Below are positions 7,559-15,000 of a stretch of DNA of 15,000 nucleotides, piece by piece. Below the pieces are notes generated by a model. It made no database searches, was not told the origin of the DNA, and saw only the letters and a program-made list of their open reading frames with translations. The stretch spans positions 1 through 15,000 of the forward strand of contig JBBHKE010001891.1 in the NCBI GenBank assembly GCA_037447655.1. Direction: 5' to 3'. The stretch comes from Zygnema cylindricum. Its lineage: Eukaryota > Streptophyta > Zygnematophyceae > Zygnematales > Zygnemataceae. Every line of letters starts with the position of its first letter. Positions within the stretch are counted from its first letter, which is position 1. Both the position numbers and the translations under genes were made by a program.

Positions 7559-7896
7559 TGTAAATGATTCTAATTTCTTTCAGTTATTCTATATAAGTTA
7601 AAGTTTAATTCGCGTTTTTAATTCTAATATAGGTTCGTTTTAAATAGTGTGGAGTACGGACGACCTCCGACCGTGCAAAATTGTACTTTATTATGTGAAA
7701 AAGTACAAATAATGATTTAATACAGGCCGTTATCATGTAACTGCGTTTTAACAAACCGCGTAGTGCAAACGTCATAGTGACGATAAACTGTACGTTTTGC
7801 CAAATTCTGTACGTATACCTTATTTACAGTAGAGGATATTTGCGTGCCAAATTAGAGTACTTAAATAAATTAGAGTAAACTTCATAGTTGAAACAG
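7559..7896. mobile_element. 338-bp insertion with 10-bp flanking direct repeats, inside element A
   Basis: CTCTATCACA occurs at 7549-7558 and again at 7897-7906, directly bordering this segment, as a target-site duplication would. The insert begins TGTAAATGATTC and ends GTTGAAACAG; it has no inverted termini and no poly(A). Its last 239 bp contain copy 2 of the 237-bp repeat. It could be a solo LTR (TG start, but no CA end, and 10 bp is long for an LTR duplication) or another short retroelement. Confidence 0.6.
7658..7894 (+). repeat. 237-bp dispersed repeat, copy 2
   Basis: Same orientation as copy 1 with an exact 509-bp offset and two mismatches (A/G in the stem loop, A/T in GTACGWATACC). 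Near identity means a recent duplication relative to the older, diverged MITE ends around it. Confidence 0.93.
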
Positions 7897-8014
7897 CTCT
7901 ATCACACAAATTAGCGTTCATTACTCTGATATTTTTTTTTAGTTTTTGTACTCTAATTTTTTCATTACTCTAATTACGATTCGCGTTGTACTGTAGAAAA
8001 GACAATGACAGTTA

Positions 8015-8212
8015 CACCTTGAATCGTTATAAGACTTATGTACTCTATATCGGCGCCCCAAAATTTTGACATTGATGCCTTAAATAAAATAAATTATACT
8101 ATTTAAGGACGTGGACCATAATCTGCAACGTTTCCGGCACTGAATTAGCATCAATGACACTAATTAATTTTTGACACTAATAATTTCTTTAGTCTAATAA
8201 CGATTCACAGTG
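8015..8212. mobile_element. MITE-like element B (198 bp)
   Basis: The termini CACCTTGAATCGTTATAAGA (left) and CACTGTGAATCGTTATTAGA (reverse complement of the right) pair at about 20 of 24 bases, and TA flanks both ends (8013-8014, 8213-8214). The left 58 bp align with element A (TCGG...AAATTTTGAC shared) and the right 70 bp align with A's right end (AATTAGC...). It is thus an older member of the same family, without coding capacity. Confidence 0.7.
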
Positions 8213-8214
8213 TA

Positions 8215-8733
8215 GTGGCCGAATGTACGGAGGGCAAAGTTCGCTTTGGCAAAAGCGATCCGTACAAGTGGAATCTTTGCAACCACGGTCACGCATTATT
8301 TATGAAATTATTTGAACCATAGCCCAAAAGTAGGCGTTTTTATGGTAGGCCTTTGGTAGGCGCACAAAACTTGGCACAAAACTCGCGCAGAGTAGGCAAA
8401 CTGTATGTGTGTGCGTTTGTGCACACTTTTGTACGAACGTACGATTCTGACGTATGATCATAGTAAGCGCACACCGCTGGACGAAATTTTCAGCGAACTG
8501 ACACAGCGTAGGATGAGTTGTGTTATGGGCTTTTCATGTGATCTTCTTAGACCGCTACTTTGATCAGCGACCGTCCGATCGTCCAAATCTGACAGTTTAA
8601 ATAAATAATACCTCAAAACTCACAGATTTTTTTTTTTGTCCAAATGATTTTGAAAATTTAGACATGACGTTTAATTCTCTATCGATCGATGTGCAACTCA
8701 ACCTTGTTATTATATTTTTTCATTTTGCAACCA
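8215..8733. other. Non-coding repeat debris
   Basis: It begins with the leader word shared with 6434-6456. Further on are CCATAGCCCAAAAGTAGGCG (about 8313-8332, a diverged version of 7385-7402), four GTAGGC words at 8331-8398 and a doubled GCACAAAACT. No gene is supported. Confidence 0.4.
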
Positions 8734-8790
8734 ATACAATATGGGTCTTAAGGCCATATTGTATGTTTTGCATACAATAGTCATATTGTA
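8734..8790. repeat. Overlapping hairpins at the edge of the 671-bp duplication
   Basis: ATACAATATGG (8734-8744) pairs perfectly with CCATATTGTAT (8754-8764). TATTGTATG then pairs with CATACAATA further right through a 5-nt loop, so two mutually exclusive hairpins share an arm. CATATTGTATG occurs three times with slight variation. The block ends exactly where the tandem duplication begins. Confidence 0.6.
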
Positions 8791-9458
8791 TGGGCCTACT
8801 TTCACCTACTTTTGAACTATGATTTGAACGGGTTGTGCCTATAGAGCTTCCAAACGTATAAAACGCAGGCATGAAACGTCCAAAAAATAATGAAGTATGC
8901 ACACGGAACAAAATTCTCAAAATTTATAATGCGTTGACCGACTTTGACTTTAGGAAATACGAAAAACTCAAAAACATTTATCGAAATTTGAAATTAATAC
9001 GAAGACAAACAACTTAATCGAAACAAAACAAGCGACCCCAGCGACTATCAATAACTCGTCGCTACAAAAGTGAACTAGACGAACTGTCTCGTCGTTGGTT
9101 CAACAGACAATTTCCAAAATCGATTTTATCAGTTATCAAGCGGCAAAGGCGTTCGATATATCGCATGGCGTTGAATTAATTGTTGTCGGCGAACTATTTG
9201 TACACACATAGTAATGTTATACACTTGTATAGTACTATATAGAATTCTACTGTAGACAATGTGTAGTATGTCATGTCCCTTATCACAACCCGGGCCCGTA
9301 CATTTTATAACAAAGTACGGAACAACAGTATGGACTGCGCAAGCACTTAGGGTAAGTCTCTATGTGCCAAAGTAAGGGTTTTTTCCGTCATCTTTTTCTA
9401 AAACTTAGTGACCTACGCCTTAAGTTACAACCGTACAAAGAAATTGAGAAAAGTAGAA
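8788..9458. repeat. 671-bp tandem duplication, unit 1
   Basis: It runs from GTATGGGCCTACTTTCACC to AAGTAGAA and is repeated immediately at 9459 with roughly 3-4 percent difference and one 1-bp gap. It contains a small basic ORF at 8871. Confidence 0.95.
8871..9179 (+). pseudogene. Small basic ORF of unknown function, stop at codon 49 (unit 1)
   Basis: ATG at 8871, with an in-frame TAA just upstream (8859-8861), opens a frame beginning MKRPKNNEVCTRNKILKIYN and ending at TAA 9015-9017 after 48 codons. The same frame then stays open for 53 more codons to TAA 9177-9179. That second part is very basic, with RRYKSELDELSRRWFNRQF and SILSVIKRQRRSIYRMALN. In the tandem copy the codon equal to the first stop is TCA (Ser), so the ancestral frame was probably about 102 codons and was broken here by a point change. 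No domain is recognised. A TATAAAA lies only 8 bp before the ATG, too close to be its usual TATA box. It could be a fragment of a mobile-element protein or a chance frame. Confidence 0.4.
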
Positions 9459-10128
9459 GTATGGGCCTACTTTCACCTACTTTTGAACTATGATTTGAAC
9501 GGGTTGTGCCTATAGAGCTTCCAAACGTATAAAACGCACGCATGAAACGTCCAAAAAATAATGAAGTATGCACACGGAACAAAATTCTCAATATTTATAA
9601 TGCGTTGACCGACTTTGACTTCAAGAAATACGAAAAACTCAAAAACATTTATCGAAATTTGAAATAATACAAAGACAAACAACTTCATCGAAACAAAACA
9701 AGCAACGCCAGCGACTATCAATAACTCATCGCTACAAAAGTGAACCAGACCGCCTGTCTCGTCGTTGGTTCAGCAGACAATTTCCAAAATCGATTTTATC
9801 AGTTATCAAGCGACAAAGGCGGCGGATATATCGCATGGCGTTGAATTAATTGTTGTCGGCGGACTATTTGTACACACATAGTAATGTTATACACTTGTAT
9901 AGTACTATATAGAATTCTACTGTAGACAATGTGTAGTATGTCATGTCCCTTATCACAACCTGGGCCCGTACATTTTATAACAAAGTACGGAACAACAGTA
10001 TGGACTGCGCAAGCACTTAGGGTATGTCTCTATGTGCCAAAGTAAGGGTTTTTTCTGTCATCTTTTTCTAAAACTTAGCGACCTACCGCTTAAGTTACAA
10101 CCATACAAAGAAATTGAGAAAAGTAGAA
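9459..10128. repeat. 671-bp tandem duplication, unit 2 (670 bp)
   Basis: Head-to-tail copy of unit 1. The boundary is AAGTAGAA|GTATGGGCC, and the unit ends AAGTAGAA before unrelated sequence at 10129. One base is missing near 9665 relative to unit 1. Confidence 0.95.
9542..9849 (+). pseudogene. Small basic ORF of unknown function, frameshifted copy (unit 2)
   Basis: ATG at 9542 gives 41 codons to TAA 9665-9667. The stop comes from a one-base deletion at the NLK position (TTAATA in unit 1, TAATA here). In the shifted frame, coding resumes for 60 codons to TAA 9847-9849 and includes SSKQNKQRQRLSI, RRWFSRQFPKSILSVIK and IYRMALN. Most differences from unit 1 change the amino acid, so neither copy seems to have been under protein-level selection since the duplication. 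Confidence 0.4.
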
Positions 10129-10718
10129 TCACATTTTGCGTCACCGTCGAACTTAGAATGTCTTACAAGTTGTCGTCTTGTGTTTTTCGACCCACGGCCA
10201 CGTCAAGAAACGTCATCTTTAAACTTTATTTTAAAACACATCGGCGATGTGTTTTAAATTAAAGTACCACCGCTAAACAAACAGGAACTCATATTCACAC
10301 GTCTCGAATTTTCAAAATTTTTAAACAATTTCAAGCAACGAGGAAATGTACACGATTCGCTACGTTTTTGTCCGTTCGCATTCTGTACTACAAGGAAAAA
10401 AGGTACACAATCTGTTTTGTTTTGTTTGTTTGTGTCCGGTACGATTTTATTTTTTTTGCAAGGTGTAACAGGATCTCCTACCTCTCAGAAAAATCCCATT
10501 ACTACAAACAATCCCAACCACACATTCCACACATTGGAAAATACACATCCACATTGGACAACACTCACACAAGGATAAACTTTAAATTAGAAGAAGCTTT
10601 TGTCCACATAACATTAGCTTGGTCTCTTGCCCTCGTGGCTCAACCCTTCTTATTAAAGTGTTTTCCACTACTCTCCACTCTTAATAATTCTATCTCTTAA
10701 ATACCAAAACACTATTTA
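10129..10718. other. Non-coding, with a strong hairpin
   Basis: A perfect 13-bp stem with a 3-nt loop lies at 10230-10258 (TTTAAAACACATC, GGC, GATGTGTTTTAAA). From about 10480 on the plus strand is rich in A and C (CACA, CCCA words). The frame at 10368-10700 lacks family features. Confidence 0.4.
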
Positions 10719-10982
10719 GTTAGTAAGAGATTTCAATGCAAAATGCCTTTTCTCCAATTTGGTATTAATCGCTCAGGACCAAGATCAGCCACAATTTCCA
10801 CCAACTTTTCCAAAGGAAAAGATGTCTACTCTCCTCTTACACTTCACTATTTATCCATCATCGCCCTGGACTCGCCAGGCCAGAGTCAACGCTCCGTTTT
10901 AACTGGCTTTTACTTGGGCCAATCATTCATCAGCAAAGACTCGGATTGACCAATGCAAAAACATGCGAAATCTCTTACTAAC
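10719..10982. mobile_element. MITE-like element with 16-bp inverted ends and TA flanks
   Basis: GTTAGTAAGAGATTTC (10719-10734) is the exact reverse complement of 10967-10982, and TA borders both ends, making an 18-bp perfect inverted repeat in total. The 232-bp interior is less AT-rich than its surroundings and has a small GC stem (CCTGG-ACTCG-CCAGG, 10865-10879). A 68-codon frame inside shows no known features. Its ends do not resemble elements A and B, so it would be a different family. Confidence 0.55.
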
Positions 10983-11763
10983 TACTTAGCACTTTACTAA
11001 CGAATCAAACGTTACGTTTCACTACGTAACATTTACTTGCAAAAGTGCGCGCCAAATGAAACGCGACTTCGCACGATCGTGCGTAACAAATTTCGCACAC
11101 GAAACTTCCAACGAAATTCCCTTAAGTAAAAGTGACATTTCGTACTAAAATTTGTACGAAACGAACCACCGTGCATACTAAACGTTTTGTTAGAACTGTA
11201 TGAAACGTACACGCGTAATTTCGGTACTAATTTGACCCTTACCCGTTTCAATGATACCCGCTTGTTATTTAGACCCCACGCTGTCACCTAAATACACCCA
11301 TCGCTATAACTTTTAAAATATAACTCCAAATAGCGTGATTCTTTCGCGAACGTCTACCAAATTTAGTACTCTATAATCATAATACCTAAATACCCTTTTA
11401 TAAACAAGTTCGATCCGCTATTGCTGTTACACAAGGGTCTCAAGATTCCGATGTCATTTCACGTTGACCGGACAGAAGACGCAAAGGCAAAGCGCATCTT
11501 CTTCAGCCATTAAACGGCACAGGCTGGAAGGTCGTACGTCTATAATATCGCGGAAAGATAGCGATGTCACAAGCAGTTACGAATAATAACGTGCGTCATA
11601 ACATATTGTAGACATTGACAACCGTCACGGGCATTGTCGACTTACACCAGGGTGTGGTTACATGCAGACGAAAAGTGGGGTATATTACAAAATTTTGTAC
11701 TTGACCGTACAATGTCGTACTATCTTTTCGTGGGTTTTTTGAAAACAAAATTACAAAAAATAA
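10983..11763. other. AT-rich non-coding DNA rich in ACGT, GTAC and CGTAC words
   Basis: Short frames on either strand have no recognisable features. No RNA gene is seen. Confidence 0.4.
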
Positions 11764-12087
11764 GATTTCGATTCTCCAAGGATCCGGGGGAAACATCAAC
11801 CGTCCGATTATGCTTTGGTCTTCATCCGCGAAGCAATCGCCCCATCCGCCTCTGTAATGGTGAACCTACCTCATGGAGGTGAGTACACCATCACAAAACC
11901 TGTGAAATCGCTACACGTGAACGACACACACGTGCGGCAACGAAAAAATAATATTTTCATACGTCCTCAAGGTCATGTGCCTTCGGACAAGGTGATTGCC
12001 TTTCTTCTAAAAGAAGTACGGTGTTTGCCTTCTTTCCAACTTCAAGGCTTCGAGCTCTATTTTTTCATTTTTTGTCCTTTGTTTTGA
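11764..12087 (+). CDS. Possible exon or gene remnant (107 codons, no ATG near the start)
   Basis: The frame is open between TAA 11761-11763 and TGA 12085-12087. Its first two thirds have protein-like composition, for example RIRGKHQPSDYALVFIREAI, APSASVMVNLPHGGEYTI and RPQGHVPSDKVIAFLLKEV. The last 15 codons are hydrophobic, T-driven and probably not coding. A good 5' splice site, GGAG|GTGAGT, occurs at 11879, so an exon could also end there, within PHGG. TTCTCCAAG at about 11779 could be an acceptor. I do not recognise the peptide. Confidence 0.25.
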   Translation, partial: DFDSPRIRGKHQPSDYALVFIREAIAPSASVMVNLPHGGEYTITKPVKSLHVNDTHVRQRKNNIFIRPQGHVPSDKVIAFLLKEVRCLPSFQLQGFELYFFIFCPLF

Positions 12088-12890
12088 AATACAAATTCAA
12101 ATTGCGAAAGTACACGTACATGATACGCAAGTACAGATTTTGAAACGAAATTGGTCGGTTTCGAAATCTTCAACATTTTAAAGATTGGATCCTCAACTTA
12201 CGTGGAGCCACTCTAATTGAACCATGTATACAAAAACTTTTTTACAGACGTTCGAGGCCCCTCTGTATTACATAAATATTGATGTCCGTACAATTACAAC
12301 GACATCCTGATGCAACCACACCCTTATACAATTGTCGCACCCTTAAATAAAAATTTCATTGTTACACATTGGGACCATAGTTGTTCAAACTGTTTAGTGC
12401 GAACGATTCAATCGCGACAAATTATGCGTAACGAACGCATTGAACGATTTGAAAAAATCGTTAAAATCGTCTATGAATTTTCATCCGTACTATTCCGTAC
12501 ATGTAAAAAAAACGAATTTTACATATAGCGCAGTTCGTAAGTTTTCCTTTTAATGAGCACTAAACAATTTTAAATATGTAAATATGTATCCCACAACATG
12601 TGTGTATTGCTATTTCCTCATCGACTGGTAGCGAACAATTGTCATTTAGGCTCTCTACGAAATGGTGTAGTGCCAGGCTCAAATCTCAGTCAATGCAATT
12701 TTTTTGTCAAAGTCCGTCTATCTGTCGGCTTCCTTGCGGTTTCATTTTCAACATTCCATGGCGGCTTCTTTCCAAAAAAATGAAAAAGACGTTCGTACAG
12801 TTTTCAAACTTACCGCGCGCAAATAGTGTGACATTTCAACGTCTCTTTTCGAAAATGTCCTAATTTTTTGATAAAATAACGTAGATGTTC
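12088..12890. other. AT-rich non-coding DNA
   Basis: Nothing supportable beyond a small 8-bp stem, AACGATTT-GAAA-AAATCGTT, at 12443-12462. The short frames here are unremarkable. Confidence 0.4.
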
Positions 12891-13046
12891 CGTGAAATTT
12901 CTGTTCAATTTACTGGACAGAAAGTACTAATAACTGCGACGTATGTTTTCGTCAAATTCCGTACATTTCCGTAAAAAAACGTACATTTTACGGGAAATAT
13001 TGTACTTTACCGTAAATTGTCCGTTCAGTTTACCTGACAGAAAGTA
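12891..13046. repeat. 36-bp word repeated at 120-bp spacing, each a weak hairpin
   Basis: 12891-12926 and 13011-13046 align without gaps at about 29 of 36 positions (both end GACAGAAAGTA). In the first copy TTTCTGTTCA (12898-12907) pairs with TGGACAGAAA (12914-12923), 9 of 10 bases. Between them lie several CCGTACAT and CGTACATT words. Confidence 0.5.
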
Positions 13047-13340
13047 AATCGTTTTTTTTTGGGATTTTTTCAACAGTCATGAAATATATGTAGTAATCGG
13101 AAAAATTGAAAAAATAGCACGATTTGAACAACAGCGATTGGGGACACCTATGAAAACCGTGAACGGAGAATCTGCTCTAAAATACGAAGTAAGTTCGATA
13201 AGTTACAAATACACGGAGACATACCCTTACCATACCCGTACAATAAAGTTGCATCCCATAGGACCAAAAAGTACACGACTCTTTACTCACAACCCAAATT
13301 TTAGAAGTAAAACCTGTTAGGATTTTGTACTGAGAACTCA
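13047..13340. other. Non-coding spacer before the hairpin block
   Basis: A 60-codon frame at 13138 has no family features, and nothing else is visible. Confidence 0.35.
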
Positions 13341-13477
13341 TTTAGCGACGAGACATTCTCGTAGCTAAAGTAGCGACGACCAGCGACGAAATAGTCTCGT
13401 CGCTAGATATTTGAAGTGAGGTAGAAGTTAGCGACGAAGTAGTTTCGTCGCTGGATATTTGAAGTGACGTAGAAATT
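13341..13477. repeat. Three related hairpins, two in a 48-bp direct repeat
   Basis: All stems are built on AGCGACGA / TCGTCGCT. They lie at 13341-13369 (13-bp arms, 12 paired, 3-nt loop), 13382-13404 (8-bp arms, 7-nt loop) and 13430-13452 (9-bp arms, 5-nt loop). The last two sit in direct 48-bp repeats, 13382-13429 and 13430-13477, that also share ATATTTGAAGTGA. A partial third TTGAAGTGACGT follows at about 13517. The minus-strand frame with repeated SLQISSDET is a by-product of this repeat. Confidence 0.8.
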
Positions 13478-13550
13478 GTTTGTTCGTTTCGTTTCACGCG
13501 AGTTCTAGTTGTACTATTGAAGTGACGTGGAAAATGTTTGGTCATTTATT

Positions 13551-15000
13551 AGTCTAGTACTTTAATTTAGCGTTCTGTCTCTGTTATAACTTTTAAGTTT
13601 AGTACTTTAATTTAGCGTTCTGTCTCTGTTATAACTTATAAGTTTAGTACTTTAATTTAGCGTTCTGTCTCTGTTATAACTTACAAGTTTAGTACTTTAA
13701 TTTAGCGTTCTGTCTCTGTTATAACTTACAAGTTTAGTACTTTAATTTAGCGTTCTGTCTCTGTTATAACTTATAAGTTTAGTACTTTAATTTAGCGTTC
13801 TGTCTCTGTTATAACTTTTAAGTTTAGTACTTTAATTTAGCGTTCTGTCTCTGTTATAACTTTTAAGTTTAGTACTTTAATTTAGCGTTCTGTCTCTGTT
13901 ATAACTTACAAGTTTAGTACTTTAATTTAGCGTTCTGTCTCTGTTATAACTTATAAGTTTAGTACTTTAATTTAGCGTTCTGTCTCTGTTATAACTTACA
14001 AGTTTAGTACTTTAATTTAGCGTTCTGTCTCTGTTATAACTTTTAAGTTTAGTACTTTAATTTAGCGTTCTGTCTCTGTTATAACTTACAAGTTTAGTAC
14101 TTTAATTTAGCGTTCTGTCTCTGTTATAACTTATAAGTTTAGTACTTTAATTTAGCGTTCTGTCTCTGTTATAACTTACAAGTTTAGTACTTTAATTTAG
14201 CGTTCTGTCTCTGTTATAACTTACAAGTTTAGTACTTTAATTTAGCGTTCTGTCTCTGTTATAACTTACAAGTTTAGTACTTTAATTTAGCGTTCTGTCT
14301 CTGTTATAACTTTTAAGTTTAGTACTTTAATTTAGCGTTCTGTCTCTGTTATAACTTACAAGTTTAGTACTTTAATTTAGCGTTCTGTCTCTGTTATAAC
14401 TTATAAGTTTAGTACTTTAATTTAGCGTTCTGTCTCTGTTATAACTTACAAGTTTAGTACTTTAATTTAGCGTTCTGTCTCTGTTATAACTTACAAGTTT
14501 AGTACTTTAATTTAGCGTTCTGTCTCTGTTATAACTTACAAGTTTAGTACTTTAATTTAGCGTTCTGTCTCTGTTATAACTTATAAGTTTAGTACTTTAA
14601 TTTAGCGTTCTGTCTCTGTTATAACTTACAAGTTTAGTACTTTAATTTAGCGTTCTGTCTCTGTTATAACTTACAAGTTTAGTACTTTAATTTAGCGTTC
14701 TGTCTCTGTTATAACTTACAAGTTTAGTACTTTAATTTAGCGTTCTGTCTCTGTTATAACTTATAAGTTTAGTACTTTAATTTAGCGTTCTGTCTTTGTT
14801 ATAACTTACAAGTTTAGTACTTTAATTTAGCGTTCTGTCTCTGTTATAACTTACAAGTTTAGTACTTTAATTTAGCGTTCTGTCTCTGTTATAACTTACA
14901 AGTTTAGTACTTTAATTTAGCGTTCTGTCTCTGTTATAACTTACAAGTTTAGTACTTTAATTTAGCGTTCTGTCTCTGTTATAACTTATAAGTTTAGTAC
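13551..15000. repeat. 45-bp satellite array, 32 full units, runs off the window
   Basis: The unit is AGTTTAGTACTTTAATTTAG + CGTTCTGTCTCTGTTATAAC + TTNNA, repeated 32 times in exact 45-bp register to 14990, then partially. Variation is almost confined to NN, which is TT, AT or AC. The exceptions are AGTCTAGTAC at the first unit and one CTTTG in unit 28. All six frames of the unit have stop codons, so it is not a coding repeat. No unique spacers exist, so it is not CRISPR. It could be pericentromeric, subtelomeric or dispersed satellite. Confidence 0.97.

Larger units (their letters stand above)
7494..7988. mobile_element. MITE-like element A, with a nested insertion
   Basis: The ends are 24-bp inverted repeats, 23 of 24 paired: 7494-7517 begins CACCGCGAATCGTAATTAG, and 7965-7988 is its reverse complement with CAAC at the tip. 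TA flanks both ends (7492-7493 and 7989-7990), as for Tc1/mariner-type insertions. The left subterminal region has a perfect palindrome at 7507-7529 (AATTAGAGTAA, A, TTACTCTAATT). No transposase is present, so it would be non-autonomous. An inner 338-bp insertion accounts for most of the length excess over element B. Confidence 0.75.

Noticed and set aside
7149-7894. A TRIM (miniature LTR retroelement) with 237-bp terminal repeats
   Set aside because: The repeats lack TG...CA ends, no target duplication flanks the pair, and the space between is better explained by a leader fragment plus MITE end and insertion.
8857-8863. TATAAAA as a promoter for the small ORF
   Set aside because: It ends 7 bp before the ATG; normal TATA-to-start spacing would put transcription inside the ORF.
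8720-9721. Minus-strand frames in the two 671-bp units
   Set aside because: They use TTG as a start or span unit-specific sequence, and the plus-strand frame with a true ATG explains the same region better.
10743-10949. 68-codon frame inside the MITE-like element
   Set aside because: It is bounded by the inverted repeats, short and featureless; non-autonomous elements often contain chance frames.
13342-13545. Minus-strand repeat protein (SLQISSDET)
   Set aside because: The peptide repeat mirrors the 48-bp hairpin-containing direct repeat.
13551-15000. CRISPR array
   Set aside because: Units are contiguous at 45 bp and have no unique spacers; the host is eukaryotic.
1-15000. tRNA or rRNA genes
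   Set aside because: No cloverleaf, convincing B-box (GGTTCRANNCC) or rRNA-like conserved sequence was found by eye; a tRNAscan-SE run would be decisive.

Overview
This looks like nuclear DNA from a plastid-bearing eukaryote (an alga, plant or relative). The key evidence is at 1290-1670: two exons joined by a short GT-AG intron encode the last beta-propeller blade of DNA gyrase subunit A, followed by a stop codon. Eukaryotic gyrA is a nuclear gene for plastid (sometimes also mitochondrial) DNA topology, and a spliced copy argues against bacterial origin. The species cannot be named from the sequence. The rest of the window is AT-rich, gene-poor and full of repeats.

Layout. 1-656: AT-rich DNA. 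657-943: about 12 copies of a 24-bp repeat. 1290-1670: 3' end of gyrA; its last exon lies partly in a 196-bp tandem duplication (1568-1763 and 1764-1959). 2289-3172: two long pyrimidine tracts separated by a 61-bp copy of a sequence that recurs near 9.1 and 9.8 kb. 3173-4314: AT-rich DNA. 4315-4640: a pyrimidine block that switches sharply to a purine block. 4593-5303, minus strand: a 236-codon ORF of unknown function, the best candidate for an unidentified host gene. 6329-7148: leader and gag remnant of a Ty1/copia-type retroelement, with an in-frame stop and truncated at 7149.

7149-8214 is a nest of mobile-element debris. A 237-bp sequence occurs twice at 2 mismatches. Two related MITE-like elements share terminal inverted repeats and TA flanks (7494-7988 and 8015-8212). 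The larger holds a 338-bp insertion flanked by a 10-bp direct repeat, and that insertion carries the second 237-bp copy. 8788-10128 is a tandem duplication of about 671 bp. Each unit contains a small basic ORF broken by a different lesion, and part of that ORF is the sequence also found at 2835-2895. 10719-10982 is a further MITE-like element. 10983-13340 is AT-rich with one 107-codon open frame at 11764. 13341-13477 holds three hairpins, and 13551 to the window end is a 45-bp satellite with a visible 180-bp (4-unit) higher-order pattern.

There is no operon-like gene cooperation here. Only gyrA is identified with confidence. The new material is mainly structural: the broken small-ORF family, the nested element cluster and the higher-order satellite.
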